A DNA stretch of 64,000 nucleotides. Source: Artemisia argyi (lineage: Eukaryota; Streptophyta; Magnoliopsida; Asterales; Asteraceae). Shown in pieces: positions 48,537-60,269 of this stretch (within the stretch, counting starts at the first letter, position 1; every line of letters starts with the position of its first letter). The notes below the pieces were generated by a model, which saw nothing but the letters and a program-made list of their open reading frames with translations, ran no database searches and had not been told where the DNA came from. The stretch covers positions 99,462,147-99,526,146 of the forward strand of contig CM060697.1 of the NCBI GenBank assembly GCA_030686995.1. Direction: 5' to 3'. The position numbers were made by a program, and so were the translations under genes.

Positions 48537-49008
48537 TGTTGGATTACATAATTCCCCGTAAGTGTAACTTTATTATTGATCGATATTTATAGATTACAAA
48601 CCCTAATGACCTAACCCACAAGTGGGCTTGGCCCAAACATATTATTGCCTAATACTCCCCCGCAGTTCGAGCGGGTAAATCGCGAAAGCTCAAAGTGGAG
48701 TAGTAAACTAAGAAAACAAAATAAAACAATAAAGTAAAATAAAACGGGATAACCCAAAGTATCCCCTATTCTAATTTTTTGTTTACGGATAACCAAAGTA
48801 TCCCAAACAGTTATCTCGGGAACAAGAACCCTAGATTCGACACCAACAAAAGTCGTCTCGAGAATAAGAACCCAAGATTCGACACCAACAAAAATCGTCT
48901 CGGGAATTAATACCTTGGATTCAACATAAAACAAAAACAAACAATTAAATAACTTTTGTGGATTCGACACCACAAGCGGGCTTGGCCCAAATATATTATT
49001 GCCTAATA
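48537..49008 (-). mobile_element. TRIM-like 472-bp element with truncated 5' LTR
   Basis: It is bordered by GTACT on both sides (48532-48536 and 49009-49013) and interrupts the copia reverse transcriptase relic. The left 118 bp (48537-48654) repeats at the right end only as its last roughly 38 bp (GGGCTTGGCCCAAAYATATTATTGCCTAATA type, up to 49008). On the minus strand a purine tract GCGGGGGAG sits directly before the full-length repeat, so that copy is the 3' LTR. The interior has three imperfect repeats of about 52 bp (48812-48935). No coding capacity. Confidence 0.65.
48812..48935. repeat. Three imperfect 52-bp tandem repeats
   Basis: The units share TCTCGGGAA, AGAACCC and GATTCGACACCAACAAAA in order. 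They lie inside the TRIM-like insert. Confidence 0.75.
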
Positions 49009-49740
49009 GTACTAAAGAACACATACCACTTTTAACAAGAGCATCATACTCTTCTTTTATAGCTTGAAGCCACTATAGAGATTTGTTGGCATTGGTAAAC
49101 GATGTTGGTTCACAAATTGTAGTGGGGGAGGTGGTGATGCGATTTGTGGATAGACAGTAAGGAACATGTTGTTTGGATTTGACGAAGATTTGTGGGACGT
49201 TGATGACGGAGTGGTGGTGACGATATTGGTGTAGTCGACATAGGAGATGGGCGATCACTTCGAGACCCGAAAAGAGTGAATTAGAATGACTCGATTTTGC
49301 TGATGACAATGAAGACACGCTCAACGAGTAATTATGTGAGTTCAGCGAGCTAGATTGGAATAGAGAACCTGGAGGGGGTCATTCAACTTTATGAAGTACA
49401 TGGAGATTTGTGACCTGGATTATCTAAAGGGGTTTCACATTAGTTGATTTTGAACAATAATAAGGACGTTTTTAAGGAGTATGTGGGATTTTGTTTTGGG
49501 TATGGCAAAAGTAAAACGTTACTCGTTAAGTAAATATGACGAGTGAGGTAAAGATGCTCAAACAATAATTCAAGACAAAGATATACATGATGAATAGGAC
49601 TGCAGCTTAAAAATATACATGAAATAGATCGAGAGTCCATTTTGTGACGATTGAAAAGAAAAAGATGGGGAAAACATTTAAACTTCACGTACAATTTGCA
49701 AAGCAAGATTTACAACCACATTGGCAATGTACCTAACCAT

Positions 49741-50793
49741 TGTAATAGAGTATAGGAAACTCTGGAGGATTGATCTTTCTCTATAAGAATAGTGAGGCAT
49801 GCTCATAAAGTATGACAAAATGGTTAAGACTAAGAAGATTATTTTTGTTGCTTTGTATTTTAATCAAATGCAGTAAAATTCGGGATTTGAGAGAGTTGGT
49901 TTTACAATAATATTAACATAAATACAATTAAACAAAAATGCGAGAAAAGTGAATGTTGTGTAAACAGTAGGTGGGAAAATGTATTGTTGATCCCAGTTGA
50001 GCAAACGATCTAATAGAAGTTGACTTAGATTTTATTGAAACTTAAACAAGAACGCGGAATATTAATGTTTAACTTAAGAAGAACAATATAAACAATCAAC
50101 ACTTCAATATATTAATGATATACGAGCACTCAACAATGCTAGGATTTACAACCTTGAAGTGAATCGACTCTAACAATAATACATATCTAACTCTAACCCT
50201 AGGAACCTCCTTTTATAGACTAAGGAGTCCTAGTCGGTTTACAATAACTTTCTATACAAGATAATATCTTTTCTATATTTATCTAACCAACTATAATACA
50301 TATCACTTAAGCAGCAAAATATAATACACTAGCAGCAGAATCTCAACAGTTGTATTTCGAGCAGCAAAATGTTTTCACTAGCAGTAGAATAACACTTAGA
50401 ATATTTCTGAGGCAGCAGAATCTCCAAACCTAACATGTATTTTTCTAGGGTGCACTACTCTTTATTAATGACTAATTCGACTTATTGAATTTGCCATGCT
50501 TAAACTGGTGGTTATGATGAATGTCTGATTTTAGCATAGATTTCTATTGGCCAGTCTTCTACACCCTACAATAAATTTCCTCGTCTATTGATCCAGCTCC
50601 TAGCAAAATTACAAATAATGTCCAACATGTATAATGTCTCACAAGCCAACACCGCTTAGTCCGCGTGTGTTCCATATAAATAAGCAAAGAATCCTAAGTG
50701 AATCATCAAAGCGAATAACCTAGGTAAATTCTAAGGCTTTTGTTGTTCTTAGATCAACAATTAACAGTTATTGTACATTTTTTACCTTCGTAG
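49741..50793. other. No gene seen; possible old LTR region
   Basis: About 1 kb of AT-rich DNA. On the minus strand a TATAAAAGGAGG box (about 50206-50217) followed by no ORF suggests a decayed LTR promoter, perhaps the 5' LTR of the copia relic to the left. Repeated AGCAGCAAAAT/AGCAGCAGAAT words occur at 50310-50430. The evidence is weak. Confidence 0.3.
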
Positions 50794-50948
50794 TGTTAGA
50801 TAATAAAGGCCCTATATGCCCGGCCAGTTGGTTTAGGACCGTTTAGTATTTAGGTTAGGTTATGTTTATTTCTATTTAATCTATTGTAATCTCTCTAATT
50901 CAGTGAATCTGATCATTAATATTTTTAGTATTCCCTTTGATTTCTACA
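50794..50948 (+). repeat. 5' LTR of the old short-LTR element
   Basis: 155 bp, TGTTAGATAA to TTTCTACA, followed by the primer-binding-site-like TGATATCAAGAGC at 50949-50961. Confidence 0.65.
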
Positions 50949-51109
50949 TGATATCAAGAGCTAGGTCGAAGATGAAGAAGAAGAAGAAAGCAAAAAATGA
51001 TTTGATTTTTGTTACCAACTGTTTGGGGGGATAGTATTGGTTCGAAATCTTTGTTAGGTTGGCAAGAAGAAAACTTTGTGGCAAGTATTAATCCATGTTT
51101 CTCCGTAGT

Positions 51110-52496
51110 TGATGCGTGGGAATCGCAACAGGCTTTACCTCTCGAGGGATCTCGAGAAGCTTACAACCCCCACCAGGCAGTGTACCTGATCGTTGTAGTA
51201 TAGTATAGTGACAAGTACCGGGGGATTGATCGTTCAGCTTAGGAATAGTGTCGCTAGGATTAGAAAGCCTAAATACTAGTTCTAAAGGTGAGGGATGATT
51301 ATTTTTGTGTTTTTATATTTTTTAGAAAGCAAGTAAAATCTCGGGTTTTGGAAGAGTGGGCGGAATTAGTTGCTATTCAACTAACCCAAAACTAAGATGC
51401 AATCAAAATAAAATACTAAAAATGAAATTAAACTAATTTATACTAAGGTTGTGAGCAGTGATTGGAGAAAATGTGTTTACTTAGATTTCACTACTCCCTA
51501 GATATCTTTTACACGTTAATTACTTGTTATAATTGCATGGATGACGGATCGTATTCCTTAATACCATTCATGGGGTGGCATACATAACTCCTCAATTCTA
51601 TGAGCTCTTATCTCCTCCTACACCATGCCCAGCACAACTATAGGGATTGTAAACAGTGGCTCATGCATTAAATACAACTAATAAAGACCTAGAACGCCTC
51701 GGTTCATGTTTCTTAAGACGTTCAAGCATGTTACAATTTGGAGATCTGCCAGTTTTCTTAAGCCTAACATATAAATCATTCATCCAAGACAAGAATAAAC
51801 AAGTAATCAACACATAATCAATATCTAGGTTTCATTAGATCTAAGCAAACACAAAAGAGATCTAGCCTAGCATAATGGAATTGAGACAAGAACAAGATAT
51901 AGACAACCAACACATAGACATATTGATTGAATTAGAAGAACACTTATCTCAATTACAATGCAAGGTATCAAGGGTTTGGAACCCTTGAAAAACCTGTAAA
52001 AGTTGCACCAAAATCGTCTTTAGGGTTTCTCCAAAACTTCTCTCCTTTAATGTGAAAAACTAGAAAACTATATATAGGAAAATGGGGATGACGGCGTCAA
52101 GAACAAAGGTGTGACGCCGTCATCTCGCCGCCAAATACTTTCTCGGACGGCCTTGATCTACTTCTGACGCCGTCAAGGCCTAGGCCGTCACACAAATTAC
52201 TCTTGACGCCCTGTGTGTGACGCCGTCATCAACTACGGATTTTTATTATTGAGGTTTGACGCCGTCAGGAAATTACTCTTGACGCCGTCACCTACTGTTC
52301 CCAGCATGGAAAATTGAGACTTTGCCGTTTTCTTCACTTTTATGCTCCAAAAATGTCCAAAATGGCTTCTTTTCCAGAATTCACTCTCCAAGTACCTAAA
52401 ATCACAAAAGGAACGATTTAGGGCAATATTTGATCAAATAAAGTCGGATTCGGGCTTAAATGACCCCCTAAAAACGGATCATTTTTCGCCTCATCA
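51110..52496 (-). repeat. 3' LTR of the Athila-like element
   Basis: 1387 bp. TATA-like TATATATA at 52069-52076 (minus) and six TGACG/CGTCA palindromes at 52089-52290 just upstream of it on the minus strand. Confidence 0.92.
52089..52290. promoter_or_regulatory. Cluster of six TGACGCCGTCA palindromes
   Basis: TGACGCCGTCA (or TGACGGCGTCA) starts at 52089, 52112, 52165, 52218, 52257 and 52280, plus half-sites between. TGACG is the half-site bound by plant TGA/bZIP factors (as-1 type). The cluster is upstream of the minus-strand TATA box. The same cluster is in the other LTR at 58368-58569. Confidence 0.7.
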
Positions 52497-53098
52497 TATA
52501 CCCTTACGCTTGAGATTTGCTTGTCCTCAAGCAAATGCGCTTTTATTCTACTCAAAAGACAAGTTAGGGGTCATTTAACACTAATATAAAAGTAATTACA
52601 ACAAATAATCATTCCACTAAAGACCAATAGACAAGCACGGAGGTCATACACTAGCACCTCACAAATAGTGTTTAGATACTCACATCTCTCGGGTGTAATA
52701 AAGTAATATAACATTATGGAAATGGAAGATATCTCTCACTACCTGTCATAGCAAAATAGATTACCATAGGCTTGGGAAAGAATCAAACCTCCACCACATG
52801 GCATAAGCACCTAGGATAAACTATCAAAGAGGTCTTTTAAAGGGTTGTAACGTTAGGTATAGGGATATGAATTATACGGTTTTGTTGGATAAAGGAAGTT
52901 TTACTGGTGGCGAGTTAACAATCTTGGTTAATTACATGTACAAGATGGCGTTGCTAAGCCAAGACTAGACTCGACTTAAGCTAATAAATGAAAAATAACT
53001 AAAAGCATAAAATGAACATAGAATGAAACGGGATGGTAGTCCGTATGTTTTTTCTCTTTTTCCTTTTTCTATTTTTTTTTCTTTTTCTTGATTTTTTC

Positions 53099-53132
<34 letters not shown>

Positions 53133-54979
53133 ATACACTCTTACCCTACCATCCAAAATAATACATCATAGGGAATAAAAATTCCCCTTACACTTGAATC
53201 TTTACATACTTTACATTAAACTAATCTAATGACTCGAATTAAGAAGATCAAAACACTTGGAGCACTTTTAAGATTAACGTACATATGGGGGTAATAAATG
53301 ATGTTCTTCCCCATTACTCCATAAAATAAGTACTTACCCATGAGTCCCAATCGTCCCAAAACAATATGTACAAGGATATGACTCGACTTAGCAACCATGT
53401 AATCAATTAGAAAGTTAACTTAGGGTTTAACAAATAACAATAATGCACTAAAGATGAGCGCATACACGGAAGGCTAAGGCGATTTGGGTGTACATTTAAG
53501 TGGGGTGTAACAAATTCTTCCTTTAAGTAAAATGCTTAAAGTTAGAAACGAAAAGATAGGCTCGGAGGGGTGTACTAGGGGTTTCGTGTACTAAAAATGA
53601 GTACAACGCTAAGGGTGTGGGAAAATTAGTTGACTTAACTAGCCAAGTAATATGACTTAAATGGTCAAGTAATTATAATACGGTTTTAACACAAGGGTGA
53701 TCCTAATGCCTCTTATCATGTAGTAAATCCTACCACACGAATGTAGTCTTACTAGCGGTCTCGGGATGCATCACTAACGCAAGTTCTAGAATCTAAATGC
53801 TACCGGTACACTCATAAGCACTAATAATGAATGCTTTTCCTATCAAATCTAAAGGCGAACCTCACATTTTTGGGTGGAAAATTTTTCTGAATATACGGTT
53901 ATGTGCTAGTCATACAATCTCCTATCCATGAGACGCTTGCTATGGCTAAAGTTTCACTCCTAAATGTTGTAAAAAATTTTAAATTTGGCGCTAAAATTGC
54001 ACTAACAAGTATTTCTCATAGTTTTATTACACATCTACTATCAAACAAAACAAACTCAAGCGAAAGTGCATATGTAAGGTATCATCTTTTTACCCTCCCC
54101 TTACACTTAAGATGAACATTGTCCCCAATGTTCAAGTAAAGGATGTAAAAGTGAAAAAGTAAAGAGAATGAAATCAAATACTCCCCTGATTCGCTCGGTA
54201 TGGATTATAGGTTGGCCAGGTTAGATCTTCCTCCAAGAAAATGAACAATCAAAGCTTCCCTTCCAGAATATAAATCATCTTCTTGTCATACATAACCTGT
54301 AAATTCTGACAAAATAGACAAGACAACCTCACGTAAAATCGGCGGCATCCTATATAAGTTACTAAATCCTAGAAAACAAGATAAGATATAATGCTTGTGG
54401 AATGAAGTTTGCAGATTTCCTGGAGATTATAAAACTTAATAATTCACAAAAACCATAAGACTCCGTTAGAAAAACAAAACCGGTAAAATTTTCAGATTTT
54501 TACTCCTGACGCCGTCAAGAGTAAACTTATGACGCCGTCAGAATGGACCTGCAGAAATTCTTATGTTAAGTTTCCGGAAAATTTCTGGAAAAACTTGGTC
54601 CTACTTCCTGGAAAATCCTGCAAAACTTCATTATGACTCAATACAAGCATTTGACTCTAACGAATACGAATATACATGTTCATTTAATATTGTGGAGAAT
54701 CATGATCGGTTTGTTTCTTAAAAACATATTTGGGGTTTCCCCTTACACTTATCTTTTGCAAAAATACTTTTAGGTTGGAGTTAAGACTAGGCCAAACAAC
54801 ATAGTAAAGTATTTCCACATTTTAATTTTGAGACATGATCAACCAACAATAAAAATACAACATGCATACGGAAGCAAATAATAATCAAACAAATAAAATC
54901 ACACAAAACATGGGTTGCCTCCCAAGAAGCGCTTTTCTTTATTTACGAGTCTTGTAGCTAGACTCAAAGTCATGGGTTA
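52497..54979 (-). other. Non-coding 3' interior of the Athila-like element
   Basis: About 2.5 kb where pol should be; no reverse transcriptase or integrase motif could be read on either strand. It contains two further TGACGCCGTCA copies (54507-54517 and 54530-54540), a T run at about 53102-53130 and the polypurine tract next to 52496. Confidence 0.7.
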
Positions 54980-57217
54980 CTACGTGATCTCATCATTGGT
55001 TCCACTCTCTAGGTCGTCTTCTAAACCAGTTTTGTATTCCGGACCTAGTTGCAAGCACTCTTTGTAAAAACCAAGCATCCTATTTCTAACATACTCTACT
55101 CCTCTACGTCTATCCTCCTCATTCCTATAATAAGCCGCTTGCTTATGTTCCTTTTCGAAATTAGAGAGAAGGCGGTATTGTTCGATCTTGTAGGGCATTT
55201 GATAAGCAACCTCATCATTCTCCTTCTTGAACCTAACTATCCCTAAAGTCGGATCATAACTCATCCTAGTGGCTTCAACAAATGGTTTTCCGAATACTAT
55301 TTGGCTTAGGCAAGCATCTATCACCGGCTGAATGTCTTCCACTATCATAAAATCGATTTCATAGGTGAGATTCCCTATAATCACATGTAATCCCTTAACT
55401 CTCCCTACAAAATTACTTATCAGATTCTTACCGGGCATCATCCTAAAATTGAGTTGCTTCTTCATCACCCAATTGTAATAAGTCCTAGTCATGATGTTCA
55501 CGGGGGATCTAAGGTCGATGTAAGCTTTCCATATATGCATGTGCCCGATATTACATGGGATGTTAATGTTAGAGGGGTCTCCCATATTGATAAGAGGGTC
55601 GCCAAAGATATATGTTCTCTCGGGACTATCGAATAAATCTTTATGGTATTCCCGTTCTTCCTTGGTTGGCAACTTATCAAAGTATTCTTCTATAGGTTCT
55701 ACCTCCTCTAATTCCTCATCCTTATTAACCTCAACTTTCCTACTCTCATCCTTACTATCGGCTTCTACTCTAACTTCATCCTTGTCACTCTCCTCTATCT
55801 CCTTATCTATCGGCTTAATGGTGACAACATTGACAAAGTGGACATGTTTGGATGATGAGGGGTCCTTAATTTGGGTTCCACTATTGGTGTCCCTAGTGTC
55901 CTTCCTAGGTGTGATTAACGCTTGGTTGTTGAGGGCTTTCAACAAGTTGTCAATCTTATTGGTCATCTCCGTTTGTTGTTGGTTGAATTCGGTTTCAAAC
56001 CTAGCTATGCGGGCTTCTTGAGATGCCATGAACTTTGACATCAATCCTTCAAGATTGTTGGTACTACCATAGTTGTTAGAAGGATTGTTGTTGAAAGTAC
56101 GGTTGGATGGTGGACCGTTTGGTTGATAACGATTAGGCGGATTGGAAGAATTGGGTTGCTTTTGTTTCCACCTAAGGTTTGGGTGATTTTACCAAGAGGG
56201 GTTGTATGAATCACCGTACGTGTTTGGCTCGGGCTTGAAAGTGTACCACCTATCTCCCGCTTCGTCGGTACGCGTGGATGCGTAGTCCGCAAAAGCTGTT
56301 CCGGGGAGTTCCACACAATCACGAGTGTCATGGGGACCACTACATAATTCGCATGAAGAAGTGATTTTGTTCACTTGACTTGAAGACTTCGGAGCTTCGT
56401 AGGATTTCATGAGAAACTTGACTTGGTCCTCAAGTTCCATGATCCTACGGTCGGGAGTGCTAGAATTGTTCGAAGGCAAAGATATTGCCTTGACCGTTTT
56501 GTTCAAATCACGGGGATCATTCCAACTTTCGTTGTCATAGAGAGCAAGATCTTCTATGAGTTCCCATGATTGTTCCGCACTAAGATCACGTAGCTTACCA
56601 CCGGCCGATTGGTCAATGGTTCGCCTCGTGGAGATGTCGATATGGTCATAAAAAATTTGGACTTGGAGCCAAAGATCTATGCCATGATGAGGGACTTTTT
56701 GGAGTAAGTCCTTGAAACGAGTCCATGCTTCATAAAGAGATTCATTTTGACGTTGTTGGAACATCAAGATGTCATTCCTAAGCTTAGTAGTTCTCCCCGG
56801 TGGGAAAAATTGAGCAAGGAAACGAGTGGTGAGATCATCCCATGTAGTGATGGATCCCGCGGGTAAACGCTCAAGCCATTGACTAGCTTGATCCCGTAGA
56901 GAGAATTGGAATAGGCGTAAACGGGTAGTCTCTCTAGTTTCAACACCTAGGTCTATGGAATCTACGATTTTGAGAAAGTCCTTAACATGTTGGTTTGGAT
57001 CTTCGGAACGAAGTCCATGGAATGCACATCCGCTTTGCACCAACCGGATGGTGTCGGATCGCAAGGGAGTCACATTGGCTCCGGTGAGCTCAATGGTGTT
57101 TCGGTAGCCTTGGTGGCTAGGTCGGGAATACTCTCCTAAGGTTCGGGGCCTAAGGGGTTCTAGTGGTGGGTTTTGTTGTGGTGGGATGACGGGTTCAAAG
57201 ATGTTACCACCTTCCAT
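54980..57217 (-). pseudogene. Athila-like gag-protease ORF with one nonsense codon
   Basis: A single frame of about 745 codons from ATG 57217 to 54980, broken only by a TAA at 56189-56191 after SYNPSW, where the family has Lys. Gag: SHQGYRNTIEL, VQSGCAFHGLRSEDPNQHVK, SLRDQASQWLERLPAGSI, TRFLAQFFPPGRT, KVPHHGIDLWLQVQIFYDH, then one zinc knuckle CELCSGPHDTRDC (CX2CX3HX4C, the Athila form). After the stop: NLEGLMSKFMASQEARIARF, an acidic linker (EESDKDE..DEELEEVEP), then the aspartic-protease region YIDLRSPVNIMTRTYYNW, GKPFVEATRM and EKEHKQAAYYRNEEDRRRGVEY. In intact relatives reverse transcriptase would follow; here coding ends. The start is the first ATG after the primer site. Confidence 0.88.
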
Positions 57218-57365
57218 GATGTCGGATGGTAAAGAGTTACGAACAAAGGCACGAAGAAATAAGATAGACTAAAGAAAACCTAAAAATAAAAATAAAATCT
57301 TACTAGAAAAGAATCTAGCAAGTAGACCTAATAAAAAGAAATTTTAACCTAGACAATAACTATTC

Positions 57366-57388
57366 CCCGGGTTGCCGCGCCAAAAACT
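57366..57388 (-). other. Primer binding site region of the Athila-like element
   Basis: The minus strand reads TTTTTGGCGCGGCAACCCGG beside the 5' LTR. It is close to the Athila tRNA-Asp-type site but altered in the middle. Confidence 0.55.
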
Positions 57389-58775
57389 TGATGCGTGGGA
57401 ATCGCAACAGGCTTTACCTCTCGAGGGATCTCGAGAAGCTTACAACCCCCACCAGGCAGTGTACCTGATCGTTGTAGTACAGTATAGTGACAAGTACCGA
57501 GGGATTGATCGTTCAGCTTAGGAATAGTGTCGCTAGGATTAGAAAGCCTAAATACTAGTTCTAAAGGTGAGGGATGATTATTTTTGTGTTTTTATATTTT
57601 TTAGAAAGCAAGTAAAATCTCGGGTTTTGGAAGAGTGGGCGGAATTAGTTGCTATTCAACTAACCCAAAACTAAGATGCAATCAAAATAAAATACTAAAA
57701 ATGAAATTAAACTAATTTATACTAAGGTTGTGAGCAGTGATTAGAGAAAATGTGTTTACTTAGATTTCACTACTCCCTAGATATCTTTTACACGTTAATT
57801 ACTTGTTATAATTGCATGGATGACGGATCGTATTCCTTAATACCATTCATGGGGTGGCATACATAACTCCCGAATTCTATGAGCTCTTATCTCCTCCTAC
57901 ACCATGCCCAGCACAACTATAGGGATTGTAAACAGTGGCTCATGCATTAAATACAACCAATAAAGACCTAGAACGCCTCGGTTCATGTTTCTTAAGACGT
58001 TCAAGCATGTTACCATTTGGAGATCTGCCAGTTTTCTTAAGCCTAACATATAAATCATTCATCCAAGACAAGAATAAACAAGTAATCAACACATAATCAA
58101 TATCTAGGTTTCATTAGATCTAAGCAAACACAAAAGAGATCTAGCCAAGCATAATGGAATTGAGACAAGAACAAGATATAGACAACCAACACATAGACAT
58201 ATTGATTGAATTAGAAGAACACTTATCTCAATTACAATGCAAGGTATCAAGGGTTTGGAACCCTTGAAAAACCTGTAAAAGTTGCACCAAAATCGGCTTT
58301 AGGGTTTCTCCAAAACTTCTCTCCTTTAATGTGAAAAACTAGAAAACTATATATAGGAAAATGGGGATGACGGCGTCAAGAACAAAGGTGTGACGCCGTC
58401 ATCTCGCCACCAAATACTTCCTCGGACGGCCTTGATCTACTTCTGACGCCGTCAAGGCCTAGGCCGTCATACAAATTACTCTTGACGCCCTGTGTGTGAC
58501 GCCGTCATCAACTACGGATTTTAATTATTGAGGTTTGACGCCGTCAGGAAATTACTCTTGACGTCGTCACCTACTGTTCCCAGCATGGAAAATTGAGACT
58601 TTGCCGTTTTCTTCACTTTTATGCTCCAAAAACGTCCAAAATGGCTTCTTTTCCAGAATTCACTCTCCAAGTACCTAAAATCACAAAAGGAACGATTTAG
58701 GGCAATATTTGATCAAATAAAGTCGGATTCGGGCTTAAATGACCCCCTAAAAACGGATCATTTTTCGCCTCATCA
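57389..58775 (-). repeat. 5' LTR of the Athila-like element
   Basis: 1387 bp copy of 51110-52496. TATATATA at 58348-58355 (minus); palindrome cluster at 58368-58569. Followed by GTAGT. Confidence 0.92.
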
Positions 58776-58780
58776 GTAGT

Positions 58781-59731
58781 CATCTGTTTGATAGTCTAAG
58801 AAAAAGGAAAAGGTATTTGGAATGCTTGGGAAAGGGTAGGAACAGGGACAAATAAGAAAATGAATCTAATTAACTTGTCGGTCTATTATTTTATTGTTTG
58901 TGTTTGCTTATTTGAATTTGTATGGTTTGCATTGATGGTAACTGTTAGTGGGACGGTGGATATTGGTTTTGACAACCCATTCGCATTTAATTGATTTTGT
59001 TTGACTTAAGTTTGTTTGTTGTTCGATTCTGTTTCACATTGGGTTTTGCAAGGAAATAGCTCTAGTATTAGTTCTTTGATTTTGATTGGTTTTGACGATT
59101 AGGGATCCAGTTCGGTTGATCTACGTTATGGCTTAAGGAAAACATATTGCAGTTAGTTAAGTTTGTTTCGTTCGATTGTATTGGTATCGGTATTGGTATT
59201 TGTATCGGTTTTGGATCGGAATATTGTTGGCAAATAAGGTTTAGCATTGGTTTGGTGTTGGTGATCGTGGTGCAACAATCTTAACTAATCTGATTACATC
59301 TTAAGTAGTTATGTGTTACATCTCTATATCAACTTTTTTCGGCCAGACATGTGATTTTGCATCTGGTTCCACCTAGTTTTATCTGTATCTGTGTGTCTGC
59401 ATCGGTCTGCCTAAATATGCCGGTTTACATCTGCTTGTCCGGAGACACACGTGGTTCTACATCTGGTTCTGCCTGGTTTTGTCTGCATCTGTCTGTCTTA
59501 ATCTACCTGCACCTGTTTGTTTGCCTATTCTCTACTCTCGTTCATATCCGTATTTATGTTGCTCTATGCTTAGCACCTAGTTCTTTTGGATTGTATAGGA
59601 TTAAGACTCCGTCTAGCATCGAGTTTGCACTTTGAGACACTCTGCTTTTATTTGCGTTTCAATTTTAATTTATTTTCTGTTTAACAAACTCTCAATGTTT
59701 ATTGCTGCAGCATTGCAAGTTTGAAAGAGGA
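58781..59731 (+). other. Remaining interior of the old short-LTR element
   Basis: About 950 bp, the continuation of 50949-51109 after removing the Athila insertion. It is T/G-rich with repeated GGTATTGGTAT and CATCTGGTTC-like words. A 94-codon ORF (59351-59635) has no recognised family and looks like chance. It ends with the purine tract GAAAGAGGA at about 59723-59731. Confidence 0.45.
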
Positions 59732-59883
59732 TGTTAGATAAAGGCCCTATTGGTCCAATCCATTGGTTTAGGCCCATTTAGTATTTAGGTTAGGTTATGT
59801 TTATTTATATTTAATGTATTGTAATCTCTGTAATTCTATGAATCTGATCATTAATATTTACAGTATTCCCTCTGATTTCAACG
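59732..59883 (+). repeat. 3' LTR of the old short-LTR element
   Basis: About 152 bp, similar to 50794-50948 with many substitutions; the 3' CA end appears mutated (AACG). Confidence 0.6.
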
Positions 59884-60269
59884 GAGAACTATTCAATACT
59901 CAAGTAATAGATAAACACAATCACCAATCAAGAAATCAATGAGATCTAATTAATTATTAACATGTTTCATGTAATCTTAGATAAGTACAAAGTGATCTAG
60001 ACTATCATAGCAAACAAAGAAAATTTGAAACATGTAGAGAAACTTTTGAGGATTTTCTCATATGATATGAAGTAGATAAATTTTGTATATGTGATGGGAA
60101 GAGAAAATTTGAAACCTTGGAATTCAAATGACATTGATGAGGATAACCTAGCAGCCTATACCAAATGGTAAAGGATGCATGATTATCCTAAAAACAACTT
60201 TATTAATTAGCTCATTTGTGGAAGGCATGATGAATAAAGACCATGTTCACTAGGTAGTAAGCATGGTAG

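Larger units (their letters stand above)
47325..49740 (-). pseudogene. Old minus-strand copia relic (integrase end, RT, RNase H)
   Basis: Going down the minus strand from about 49700: integrase C-terminal GKR-like sequence (FPHL, NRHKMDSRSISCIFL), a linker, an NANKSL..WLQAIKEEYDALVKSG start of reverse transcriptase (about 49080-49015), interruption by the TRIM-like insert, then KTSVVDCKW and ARFLAKGF, HGLKQAPCAWF (about 48190), YVDNIIITSNN (about 48050), RPDIAFLFNQ, and RNase H SSTEAEYKALS (about 47430-47465), finally LDPILW before the insertion at 47325. Many stops and frame changes. It continues at 41100-41162. Confidence 0.75.
51110..58775 (-). mobile_element. Athila-like Ty3/gypsy element with gag-protease only
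   Basis: LTRs of 1387 bp each (51110-52496 and 57389-58775) begin TGATGCGTGGG and end CGCCTCATCA in plus orientation. The target duplication GTAGT is at 51105-51109 and 58776-58780. The element reads on the minus strand: next to the right LTR is a TTTTTGGCGCGGCAACCC stretch, a variant of the tRNA-Asp-type Athila primer site (TGGCGCCGTTGCCGGGG), and next to the left LTR is AAGCGTAAGGGTATA preceded by GAGGACAAGCAAA, the usual Athila 3' tract. Gag and the protease region are present; reverse transcriptase, RNase H and integrase are absent. LTRs differ by about 1% by eye. Confidence 0.92.
50794..59883 (+). mobile_element. Old short-LTR non-autonomous element, split by Athila insertion
   Basis: Direct repeats of about 155 bp (50794-50948 and 59732-59883) start TGTTAGATAA and share TTTAGGTTAGGTTATGTTTA. 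The left copy is followed by TGATATCAAGAGC, a primer-binding-site variant, and the right one is preceded by the purine tract GAAAGAGGA. Without the 7.7-kb Athila-like insertion the interior is only about 1.1 kb and has no recognisable gag-pol. The repeats differ by more than 10%, so it is old. No clear target duplication was found. Confidence 0.6.

Noticed and set aside
55539..56021. 160-codon plus-strand ORF
   Set aside because: Antisense shadow of the Athila-like gag-protease frame.
59351..59635. 94-codon ORF with Cys-rich, hydrophobic sequence
   Set aside because: It arises from repeated CATCTG/TCTGT words in a non-coding interior; no family resemblance.
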